Assembly: GCF_002929745.1 (NCBI RefSeq)
Contig: NZ_PJIQ01000007.1
Coordinates: 152,721-216,720, forward strand
Reading direction: 5' to 3'
Source of the DNA: Arthrobacter sp. B1805
GTDB lineage: Bacteria; Actinomycetota; Actinomycetes; Actinomycetales; Micrococcaceae
DNA length: 64,000 nt
Of the stretch, positions 36,297 to 43,525 are shown one piece after another. The number at the start of each line of letters is the position of its first letter. Position 1 is the first letter of the stretch. Both the position numbers and the translations under genes were made by a program. The notes under the pieces are model-generated. The model saw only the letters and a program-made list of their open reading frames with translations. It had not been told where the DNA came from and ran no database searches.

Positions 36297-37637
36297 TTGA
36301 ACACCCTATCGACGCCTGCTCGGATCAGGAGATCCCTGCTGCTGGTGCTCGGTCTCCTGGCCACAGTGCTGCTCGGCGCCACTTCGGCGCAGGCGTCCTC
36401 CCAGCCGCCCGTCCAGGCGTTGCACCCGGTCCACATCCCCGCGACCATCCAGGCGCAGAACGTCGACTATCGGATCGGAGGCGTCCTCCGTGGCGTCGAC
36501 GGTCCGATCGCCGACGTGACCGTCACCGCGACCGGCAATGGATTCGAAGGCGAAGCGACGTCCGGCGCCAATGGCGCCTGGAGCATCACCGTGCCGGAGC
36601 AGGGCGCTTACGAAGTCGCCCTGGACGAGGACACCCTCCCCGACGGCATCGCTCTTGCCGAAGGGCAGGAGAACCCGCGCGAAGTCACCTTCGCCAACAC
36701 CTCCAGCGCCACCACGCTCTTCCTCTTCGGTGAGGGCATCGTGTCGCAGCAGACGTCCTTCCTGGAGACACTCACCGAGCGCGCCCTGGCCGGCTTCAGT
36801 TTCGGCCTGCTCCTGGCGCTCAGCGCCGTCGGCCTCTCGCTGATCTTCGGGACCACCGGGCTCACGAACTTCGCCCACGGCGAGATGGTCACCCTCGGGG
36901 CGGTCCTGGCCTTCGCTTTCGCTGCCGCGGGGCTCCCGATCGCGGTCGCGATCGTCCTGGCCGTCATCGGCGGAGGGCTGCTGGGCTACGTGCAGGACGC
37001 CGGGCTCTGGAAGCCGCTGCGCAGGCGCGGCACAGGGCTCGTCCCGATGATGATCGTCAGCATCGGTTTCGCCCTCGCGCTGCGCTATGTCATCCAGTTC
37101 TTCTTCGGCGGCGCCACCCGGCAGTTGCCCGGTTCGCAGAGCGAGATCATCAACCTCGGTTCGGTCTCCATCTCCCGTAACGACCTCACGTCGCTGATCA
37201 TCAGCCTCGTCGTCATCCTCGTCGTCGCGTTCCTGCTGCTCCGGACGCGCATCGGCAAGGCCACCCGTGCAGTCGCGGACAATCCGGCCCTCGCGGCCGC
37301 CTCGGGGATCGACGTCGACCGCGTCATCCGCATCGTCTGGGTCATCGGAGGCATGCTGGCCGCACTCGGCGGCATTCTCTGGGCGTACTACCGTCCCGGC
37401 GTCTCCTACAACATGGGCCAGCAGATCCTGCTGCTCATCTTCGCCGGCGTGACACTGGGCGGTCTGGGCACCGTCTTCGGCGCCCTCGTCGGCTCCATCA
37501 TCGTCGGCCTCTTCGTGGAGATCTCCACGATCTGGCTCGAGGCAGACCTCAAATACGTGGGAGCGCTGCTGATCATGATTCTCGTGCTCCTGTTCCGGCC
37601 GCAGGGTATCCTCGGCCGCCGAGAGCGCATAGGTTAG
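36297..37637 (+). CDS. livH: Branched-chain amino-acid ABC permease LivH with secreted N-terminal domain
   Basis: About 446 residues. Residues 1-38 look like a signal sequence (RRSLLLVLGLLATVLLG then ATSAQAS). Residues of about 55-140 form a beta-rich carboxypeptidase-regulatory-like/SdrB-like module (VDYRIGGVLRGVDGPIADVT ... GANGAWSITVPEQGAYEVAL). The LivH permease follows from about residue 150 with eight helices, including LTNFAHGEMVTLGAV and TRAVADNPALAAASGIDVD (the EAA-like loop). E. coli LivH is about 300 residues and lacks the N-terminal module. Start: TTG 36297 has GGAGG eight bases upstream; GTG 36282, which overlaps the GGAGG, is less likely. First gene of livHMGF. Confidence 0.9.
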   Translation: MNTLSTPARIRRSLLLVLGLLATVLLGATSAQASSQPPVQALHPVHIPATIQAQNVDYRIGGVLRGVDGPIADVTVTATGNGFEGEATSGANGAWSITVPEQGAYEVALDEDTLPDGIALAEGQENPREVTFANTSSATTLFLFGEGIVSQQTSFLETLTERALAGFSFGLLLALSAVGLSLIFGTTGLTNFAHGEMVTLGAVLAFAFAAAGLPIAVAIVLAVIGGGLLGYVQDAGLWKPLRRRGTGLVPMMIVSIGFALALRYVIQFFFGGATRQLPGSQSEIINLGSVSISRNDLTSLIISLVVILVVAFLLLRTRIGKATRAVADNPALAAASGIDVDRVIRIVWVIGGMLAALGGILWAYYRPGVSYNMGQQILLLIFAGVTLGGLGTVFGALVGSIIVGLFVEISTIWLEADLKYVGALLIMILVLLFRPQGILGRRERIG

Positions 37638-37646
37638 GGGCTCTTC

Positions 37647-38627
37647 ATGGACTTCGGAAACATCCTTGTCAACGCCTTCGGCGAGCTGATCAGCCCGACG
37701 ACGGCGGCTTACGCACTCGCAGCCCTCGGCCTCGCGGTGCACTTCGGCTACTCGGGCCTCCTCAACTTCGGCCAGGCCGGCTTCATGGCTGTCGGAGCGT
37801 ACGGGTACGCCATCTCAACGCTCAGCTTCAATGCTCCACTGCCCGTGGCCGTCCTGGTCGCGCTCCTGGCCTCGGTGGTGTTCGCGATCGTGCTCGGCAT
37901 ACCGACCCTTCGCCTGCGCGCCGACTACCTCGCCATCGTGACGATCGCGGCAGCCGAGATCATCCGCTACATCGTGACCACCAACGGACTCACGGACGTC
38001 ACCGGGTCCGCCAACGGCCTGGCTGCGTTCGAGGGCGGGTTCTACGACCTCAACCCGTTCCCCCCGGGCACCTACAACGTCGGCCCCCTGGGCATGAACG
38101 AGCGCGACTTCTGGATCCGCATCGTCGGCTGGAGCGTCGTGATCATCGCGTGCCTCGTCGTCTGGCTGCTCATGCGCAGTCCCTGGGGGCGGGTCCTCAA
38201 GGGCATCCGGGAGGACGAGAACGCCGTGCGCTCACTCGGCAAGAACGTGTACGCCTACAAGATGCAGGCACTCGTGATCGGCGGTGTCCTCGGTTCCCTC
38301 GCCGGCATCATCTTCACGCTGCCGCGAGGCGCGGTCCAGCCTGCCAACTACGCCACGGAACTCACGTTCTTCCTCTACACATGCCTCCTTCTCGGCGGCA
38401 TGGCCACTGTCCTCGGACCGGTCATCGGAGCGATGATCTTCTGGGTAGTGCTCTCGTTGACGCAGGGACTCCTGTACGGCGCGATCGAGGTCGGCGCCAT
38501 CACGTTCCTGTCGAACTCGCAGGCGGGCCAGCTGCGCTACATCCTCGTGGGTGTGGCACTGATGCTGCTCATGGTCTTCAGGCCGCAGGGCGTCCTGGGT
38601 AACAAGAAGGAGTTGGCGTTCGCATGA
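37647..38627 (+). CDS. livM: Branched-chain amino-acid ABC permease LivM
   Basis: 326 residues with about nine helices. Family motifs are GYSGLLNFGQAGFMAVGAY near the N-terminus, TLRLRADYLAIVTIAAAEI, and the EAA loop RVLKGIREDENAVRSLGKN. It pairs with LivH to form the membrane channel. Nine bases separate it from livH, and it overlaps livG by 4 bases. Confidence 0.95.
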   Translation: MDFGNILVNAFGELISPTTAAYALAALGLAVHFGYSGLLNFGQAGFMAVGAYGYAISTLSFNAPLPVAVLVALLASVVFAIVLGIPTLRLRADYLAIVTIAAAEIIRYIVTTNGLTDVTGSANGLAAFEGGFYDLNPFPPGTYNVGPLGMNERDFWIRIVGWSVVIIACLVVWLLMRSPWGRVLKGIREDENAVRSLGKNVYAYKMQALVIGGVLGSLAGIIFTLPRGAVQPANYATELTFFLYTCLLLGGMATVLGPVIGAMIFWVVLSLTQGLLYGAIEVGAITFLSNSQAGQLRYILVGVALMLLMVFRPQGVLGNKKELAFA

Positions 38628-39805
38628 CGACGAACCACAGCGACAGCACCACCGGAGACAGCGGCGCCAGGGGTGCCGCCGGAGCCCACGCGGCGGACGT
38701 CCCGGAGGACGGCGGCCAGGGTGGAACCGGCGGAGCACACGCCGCAGGCTCTCCCACCGTGGCACCAAGCAGCGGAAGCTCGACGGGTGCAGCGTCCGGG
38801 CAGGACCACATGACCGACTCCGCCCCGATCACCACCGACGCCGCCGGGCCGGGGTGCCGCAAGCGTGACCCCATCGTGATCGCCCGGAACGTGACGCGGA
38901 GCTTCGGTGGCATCAACGCCGTCGACGTCGAACACCTCGAGATCCCCCGGCACAAGATCACGGCCCTGATCGGGCCCAACGGAGCCGGAAAGACCACACT
39001 GTTCAATCTGCTGACCGGGTTCGACATCCCGAACAGCGGCGACTGGGAGTTCGACGGCAAGCCCCTCGCGAAGGTCGCTTCGCACAAGGTCGCGCGCATG
39101 GGCATGGTCCGCACCTTCCAGCTGACCAAGGTCATGGGCAAGCTCACGGTGATGGAGAACATGCGTCTGGGCGCTACGGACCAGCCGGGCGAGAGCCTCG
39201 CCCGCGCCCTGTTCAAAGGCATCTGGGGCGGTCGCGAGCGCGAGATCACGCAGCAGGCCGAGGTGCTGCTGCAGAAGTTCAAGCTCGACACCAAGCGTGA
39301 CGACTATGCTGCATCACTCTCGGGCGGCCAGCGCAAGCTCCTCGAGATGGCGCGAGCGCTCATGGTCCGCCCGAGGCTCGTGATGCTGGATGAGCCGATG
39401 GCAGGCGTCAACCCCGCGCTGACGCAGTCCCTGCTCGACCACATCAAGAACCTCAAGGCGGAAGGCATGACCGTGCTGTTCGTCGAGCACGATATGCACA
39501 TGGTCCGCCATATCGCCGATTGGGTGGTCGTCATGGCCGAGGGCAAGGTCGTCGCGGAGGGACCGCCCGACATCGTCATGAAGGATCAGGCAGTGATCGA
39601 CGCCTACCTGGGCGCCCACCACGACGTGGACCTCGGGGACTCCACCGGCATCGAGCGCCTCGAGGAGGAGCTCGCCAACGACGAGGAGTCGGTCGTCGGC
39701 ACCGAGGACGAGGGCATCCTCGGACACGGGGTCACCGAGGTCGCGGGTGGCGCCCCGTCCGCCGGCCCCGCCCACCCTGCCCACCCCGATGAGGAGAAGA
39801 GATAA
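38624..39805 (+). CDS. livG: Branched-chain amino-acid ABC ATPase LivG with disordered N-terminus
   Basis: 393 residues; the ABC domain begins near residue 75 (IVIARNVTRSFGGINAVDV). Walker A GPNGAGKTTLF, signature LSGGQRKLLEMARALM, Walker B LVMLDEPMAG and the H-loop VEHD are all intact. Two additions are unusual: about 70 Gly/Ala/Ser/Thr-rich residues before the domain and about 55 Glu/Asp/Pro-rich residues after it. An internal ATG at 38810 would give a start close to the domain. The 4-base overlap with livM supports the long form, but usage is not certain. Confidence 0.94.
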   Translation: MTTNHSDSTTGDSGARGAAGAHAADVPEDGGQGGTGGAHAAGSPTVAPSSGSSTGAASGQDHMTDSAPITTDAAGPGCRKRDPIVIARNVTRSFGGINAVDVEHLEIPRHKITALIGPNGAGKTTLFNLLTGFDIPNSGDWEFDGKPLAKVASHKVARMGMVRTFQLTKVMGKLTVMENMRLGATDQPGESLARALFKGIWGGREREITQQAEVLLQKFKLDTKRDDYAASLSGGQRKLLEMARALMVRPRLVMLDEPMAGVNPALTQSLLDHIKNLKAEGMTVLFVEHDMHMVRHIADWVVVMAEGKVVAEGPPDIVMKDQAVIDAYLGAHHDVDLGDSTGIERLEEELANDEESVVGTEDEGILGHGVTEVAGGAPSAGPAHPAHPDEEKR

Positions 39806-40545
39806 TGGCTGAATTCGAGGGAGACTCTGTCGTCAAGGTCACCGATCTCGTCGCGGGCTACCTTCCCGGCGTCAACATCCTGAACGGCTGCAGCATCGAG
39901 GCACGCCGAGGTGAGCTCATCGGCATCATCGGCCCGAACGGTGCCGGGAAGTCGACGCTCCTGAAGGCGATGTTCGGCCTCGTGAAGGTCCATTCGGGTA
40001 CCGTCGTGGTGCGTGGACAGGACCTCACAGGGCTCAAGGCGAACCGGCTCGTGAGCCGCGGCGTAGGGTTCGTCCCGCAGAACAACAACGTGTTCGGGAC
40101 GCTGACCATCGAGGAGAACCTCCAGATGGGCATGTACCAGCGTCCCAAGGACTTCAAGGAGCGGTTCGACTTCGTCACCAGCCTCTTCCCCGAACTGGGC
40201 AAGAGGAGGGCACAGCGAGCGGGCTCGCTCTCGGGAGGTGAACGGCAGATGGTCGCGATGGGCCGAGCGCTCATGATGGATCCGGCCGTCCTGCTGCTCG
40301 ACGAACCCTCCGCCGGGCTCTCGCCCGTGAAGCAGGACGAGACGTTCCTGCGCGTCCACGAGATCAACCGCGCCGGTGTCTCCGTCATCATGGTGGAGCA
40401 GAACGCACGCCGGTGCCTGCAGATCTGTGATCGGGCCTACGTGCTGGACCAGGGGAAGGATGCGTACACGGGCACAGGCCGCGAACTGATGAAGGATCCG
40501 AAGGTCATCCAGCTGTACCTCGGAACCCTCGCGGATACCGCCTGA
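39805..40545 (+). CDS. livF: Branched-chain amino-acid ABC ATPase LivF
   Basis: 246 residues, normal length. Walker A GPNGAGKSTLL, signature SLSGGERQMVAMGRALM, Walker B LLLDEPSAGLSP, H-loop replaced by the LivF-typical VEQN. Its ATG shares one base with the livG stop. Last gene of the livHMGF operon, followed by two hairpins. Confidence 0.95.
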   Translation: MAEFEGDSVVKVTDLVAGYLPGVNILNGCSIEARRGELIGIIGPNGAGKSTLLKAMFGLVKVHSGTVVVRGQDLTGLKANRLVSRGVGFVPQNNNVFGTLTIEENLQMGMYQRPKDFKERFDFVTSLFPELGKRRAQRAGSLSGGERQMVAMGRALMMDPAVLLLDEPSAGLSPVKQDETFLRVHEINRAGVSVIMVEQNARRCLQICDRAYVLDQGKDAYTGTGRELMKDPKVIQLYLGTLADTA

Positions 40546-40604
40546 TTCCTGCCTCAGCGCGGCAGGTGGAACCAGGATGACGTAGGCGCATGAAAGCGCA
40601 AGGG

Positions 40605-40634
40605 GTGGGCGGGACCGGTGACGGTTCCGCCCAC
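40605..40634 (+). terminator. livHMGF terminator
   Basis: GTGGGCGG / CCGCCCAC with inner ACC/GGT pairing, 60 bases after livF. A smaller hairpin CCTGCC / GGCAGG sits at 40548-40566. Confidence 0.6.
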
Positions 40635-40706
40635 TGTCGTTGGACGCCCAGTAGGTTTGGAACGAGGACGGGAAAGCGACACCGACGAAGGAAGGACGCC
40701 CGGCAC

Positions 40707-41417
40707 ATGTCAGGACTGCCCAGCAGCGCGATCGGCAAGGGCTTCGAGATCGTATTCCGCGGCATCAAGCACGTGCGACGGCATCGCCCCATCCATCCGA
40801 GGGGCCTCCGGCTCGACGGCGCGGTCGTTGTCGAGGTCCACGCAGAGCGAAGTGGTATCTCCTGGATCGACCAGCCGAGCGCCGCAGCGGTGACGGCCCG
40901 CGTCTCGCGATCCGCAGGTACTCCTGACGGGCTGCCCGACATCGTGGGCCTCGCGCTACGGATCCACCACCCGGACGCCGGACCGGCACCATCGACGTTC
41001 TCGGACATCCTGCTGTCCTCGACGGGGTGGTCCGTCCCGGGGCGCTTCGTCCTCATGCCGCGGCTCGGGATATCCAGCGCGCCGCTCACCACGATGATGC
41101 CCTACCGGGGCGAGGAGGGCCCCGTACTGATAGGGGCTAGGACGCTCGCGCCTGCCGGTCTGCCGTCCTCCCTACGGGGCTTCCGGCGATCCCTCGGTGC
41201 TTCTGCGTGGCAGCTCGGCCTGTTCTTCGCAACGCCGTCAGGGCGGTGGCACCGCTTCGGCACTGTCACGCTGCGCCTCAACGAAGGAGCGGAGGAGAAG
41301 ACCCTGCGCTTCGACGCCGTCCTTCACCCCCTGGCAGGAGCGCAGACGTACGAGTGGGCCCGGAAGGTACGCGAGCCTTCCTATGCCCTCTCCAGGCGCG
41401 AGCCCGGGGACTCCTAA
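40707..41417 (+). CDS. Unknown protein with a catalase-core-like segment
   Basis: 236 residues, soluble, no signal peptide. I cannot place it in a family with confidence. The stretch AAVTARVSRSAG, PDIVGLALRI, then DILLSSTG and PGRFVLM resembles, in order and spacing, the core strands of heme catalases (VRFS...G / GFALKF / N-x-PVFF). The usual heme-ligand Tyr and distal His motifs are not evident, so a catalase-like fold without catalase activity is possible. GGAAGGA precedes the ATG. It lies between the livHMGF operon and the matching binding-protein gene; co-function is not shown. Confidence 0.65.
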   Translation: MSGLPSSAIGKGFEIVFRGIKHVRRHRPIHPRGLRLDGAVVVEVHAERSGISWIDQPSAAAVTARVSRSAGTPDGLPDIVGLALRIHHPDAGPAPSTFSDILLSSTGWSVPGRFVLMPRLGISSAPLTTMMPYRGEEGPVLIGARTLAPAGLPSSLRGFRRSLGASAWQLGLFFATPSGRWHRFGTVTLRLNEGAEEKTLRFDAVLHPLAGAQTYEWARKVREPSYALSRREPGDS

Positions 41418-41456
41418 CCGTTTCGTCCCGCGACACTCGGGCACCTACCGCTCGAC

Positions 41457-41546
41457 GGTGCTGGGTCACGGAACGGTGCTATGTCACGGGACAATGCTGG
41501 GTCACGGGACAGTGCTGGGTCACGGAACGGTGCTGTGTCACGGAAC
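41457..41546 (+). repeat. Five-copy 18-bp tandem repeat
   Basis: Five contiguous units of the form RRTGCTRKGTCACGGRAC (first unit GGTGCTGGGTCACGGAAC at 41457-41474), with 1-4 differences per unit. It lies in the 243-base convergent gap after the unknown gene and just before a strong terminator. It encodes no conserved peptide. Confidence 0.95.
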
Positions 41547-41570
41547 GTCTCGCGGCAACTGGTCCCGGAC

Positions 41571-41623
41571 AGCAGGAGGCCCCGGCTGCACCTTCCGAGG
41601 AAGGGCGGCCGGGGCCTCCTGCT
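41571..41623. terminator. Strong convergent terminator for the LivJ-type gene
   Basis: 16-bp stem with core CAGGAGGCCCCGGC / GCCGGGGCCTCCTG (41573-41586, 41608-41621) and an inner CCTTCC / GGAAGG hairpin. Confidence 0.85.
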
Positions 41624-41660
41624 TGCGTCCGTCAGGGGCGGAACCCCGTCAGGTCAGACC

Positions 41661-43058
41661 CTAGAGCTGTCCGACCTCGGAACGGCTCGGCTGGGGCTTG
41701 TTGTCGGCGTCGTACTTGTAGATGCCGATGGCCGCCTCGGTGGGATCACCGTTCTCGTCGAAGGACACGGGACCGGAGATACCGTCGTAGTCGATGTCCT
41801 CGCCGTTGCGCAGCAGCGTGACGCAGCCTGCGAAGTCGAAGCACTTGGTGCCCTCCTTGGAGACCGCTTCGAGCTGCTCGGCGATTGCTGCTCCCTCGAC
41901 GCTTCCCGCAGCCTCTGCGGCGAGCGAGATCAGGTTCACAGCGTCATAGCTTTCACCGGCGTACGCGAAGCTGTTGAGGTTGGGATCAACAGTGGCCAGG
42001 GCTTCCTGGAAGCCGGTGCCGGTGAAGGGGCCGGGGATGGTGCCCTGGGCTCCTTCGAGGGTTCCGGGATCGAGGTCCGCGCTGTAGTCGGAGGTGTTGC
42101 CGTCGACCATGAAGAGCGTGCTGGCATCGATGCCCTTCGCGACGAGCAGCGGGACGATGCTCTTGGCCTCGTCGAAGCTGATGAGCACGATCGCATCGGG
42201 CTTCGCCGCCGCGATGGCGTCCACCTGGCTCGAGAACTGCGAGTCGCCGGTGTTGAACATCTCGTTGGCGACGACCTGGCCTCCGGCAGCCTCGACGGTC
42301 TCCTGGATGTTGCTCTGCAGGCCGGTGCCGTAGGAGTCGTTCAGGGTGATCATGCCGACCGTCTGGGCGCCACACGTCATGATGTAGTTGCCGAGGGTGC
42401 GTCCCTGGAGCACATCCGAGGGAGCGGTGCGGAAGTACAGGCCCTTGTCGTCCCACGTGGTGAATTCGGGCGACGTGTTGGCGGGCGAGAACTGCACCAC
42501 GCCTGCACCGGTGATCTGGTTGATGACGGTCTTCGAGACACCCGAGGACGCGGCTCCGATGATGGCGCTGACGTTCTGGGACAGCAGATCCGTCACGGAC
42601 TGTGTCGCGATGTCGGTGGTCGTGTCGCCCGAGTCGCGGTGGGTGATGGAGATGTCCTGACCCAGCACACCGCCGGCCTCGTTGACTTCCTTGACAGCGA
42701 GGTTGACGCCGGCGATCTCGGGCGGGCCGAGGAACGCAAGGGTTCCGGTGGTGGGCAGGATGGAACCGAGCTTCAGGGGTTCGGGGCTGGTGGTCTCACT
42801 GGCGGGAACGGCTGCGGGGTCACCCTTCTCGCCCTGTTCCTCGCCTGCGCCACCCTCGCTCTCGGGGCATGCCAGCGCCGACGTCGCAGCAGCAGCACTG
42901 GTCTCGGTGTCGCCACCCTCACCCTCGGAACCCGTGGTTCCGCCGCCGCCGCAGCCGGAGGCAAAGAGCGCGATGCCCAGGCCCAGGGCAGCGACCTTTG
43001 CCGCGCGCGGGGCCATCTCCCCGATGCCAGACCGCGCGGGATTGCGTGTTGCAGTCAT
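41661..43058 (-). CDS. livJ: Branched-chain amino-acid ABC substrate-binding lipoprotein
   Basis: 465 residues. Signal peptide with lipobox LFASGC (Cys36), so it is anchored to the outer leaflet of the membrane. A linker of about 60 acidic Gly/Glu/Thr-rich residues leads to a type I periplasmic-binding fold (LKLGSILPTTGTLAFLGPP, IIGAASSGVSKTVINQI, VGMITLNDSYGTGLQ, VLISFDEAKSIVPLL, AGESYDAVNLISLAAEAA). It should feed the LivHMGF transporter; the pocket residues do not reveal the exact ligand. AGGAGA lies before the ATG. The gene is on the opposite strand from livHMGF, so the stoichiometry of binding protein to permease can be set separately. Confidence 0.93.
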   Translation of the reverse strand: MTATRNPARSGIGEMAPRAAKVAALGLGIALFASGCGGGGTTGSEGEGGDTETSAAAATSALACPESEGGAGEEQGEKGDPAAVPASETTSPEPLKLGSILPTTGTLAFLGPPEIAGVNLAVKEVNEAGGVLGQDISITHRDSGDTTTDIATQSVTDLLSQNVSAIIGAASSGVSKTVINQITGAGVVQFSPANTSPEFTTWDDKGLYFRTAPSDVLQGRTLGNYIMTCGAQTVGMITLNDSYGTGLQSNIQETVEAAGGQVVANEMFNTGDSQFSSQVDAIAAAKPDAIVLISFDEAKSIVPLLVAKGIDASTLFMVDGNTSDYSADLDPGTLEGAQGTIPGPFTGTGFQEALATVDPNLNSFAYAGESYDAVNLISLAAEAAGSVEGAAIAEQLEAVSKEGTKCFDFAGCVTLLRNGEDIDYDGISGPVSFDENGDPTEAAIGIYKYDADNKPQPSRSEVGQL

Positions 43059-43168
43059 GAATTAGTCTCCTCGACCGAAAGGCTCTTGCTGCCTTTGTTG
43101 CGTTCGCCAAGTGTTCCTGGCTTGTAGGAAAAGCTAATGCAATTTTGTGTCGTAGATAAGGGAATCCG

Positions 43169-43184
43169 GTTACATCCTTGTAAC
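43169..43184 (-). promoter_or_regulatory. Interrupted palindrome upstream of livJ
   Basis: GTTACA-N4-TGTAAC, about 110 bases before the livJ start. On the minus strand its TTACAA could be the -35 box of a promoter with TTATCT 18 bases on, so a bound regulator would block or aid polymerase there. Confidence 0.45.
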
Positions 43185-43321
43185 GCTCATCACACCGCGG
43201 CGAACGCACTCTTGACAGCGCGCACTACTCAGCGCACTGCGCATCCGTCATCGCCGCGTCGGGCGTGCCGCGATGGCGCACGCTCCGCTTCGACGTGCCT
43301 CCTCGCGAGTGCGGGAGGACG

Positions 43322-43394
43322 TGCCCCAGCAGGGACTCGAACCCTGACTGAACAGATTTTAAGTCTGCTGCCTCTGCCATTGGGCTACTGGGGC
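43322..43394 (-). tRNA. tRNA with UAA anticodon (tRNA-Leu), short variable arm
   Basis: A 73-base cloverleaf folds cleanly: acceptor GCCCCAG / CTGGGGC with discriminator A; D-arm GCC / GGC; anticodon stem GCAGA / TCTGT around loop CTTAAAA (anticodon TAA, read UAA); T-arm CAGGG-TTCGAGT-CCCTG. CCA is not encoded. The anticodon says leucine (UUA), but bacterial tRNA-Leu normally has a long variable arm; here it is only 5 bases (TCAGT), the class I form. It may be a genuine lineage-specific tRNA-Leu or a tRNA with unusual charging. Confidence 0.9.
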
Positions 43395-43408
43395 CTTTCA
43401 GCCGGTTC

Positions 43409-43414
43409 AGCCTA
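43409..43414 (-). promoter_or_regulatory. -10 box for the tRNA gene
   Basis: Minus-strand TAGGCT 14 bases before the tRNA 5' end; -35 box not evident. Confidence 0.4.
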
Positions 43415-43456
43415 CCCCGGACGCCGGCGCGACTCGCCGCTCACAGGCGGAGACAC

Positions 43457-43497
43457 AGAACGACGGCGACCCCCAGGAAGGCGGTCGCCGTCGTTCT
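43457..43497 (-). terminator. ndh terminator
   Basis: 15-bp perfect stem AGAACGACGGCGACC / GGTCGCCGTCGTTCT, 29 bases after the ndh stop. Confidence 0.85.
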
Positions 43498-43525
43498 CGT
43501 GCGTGTCCGGATGAACCGGAAGGCG

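Noticed and set aside
41457-41546. CRISPR array
   Set aside because: Units of 18 bp are directly adjacent with no spacers, and no cas genes are present.
43322-43394. Integration site for a mobile element at the tRNA gene
   Set aside because: No integrase, direct repeat of the tRNA end, or composition change is seen on either side.
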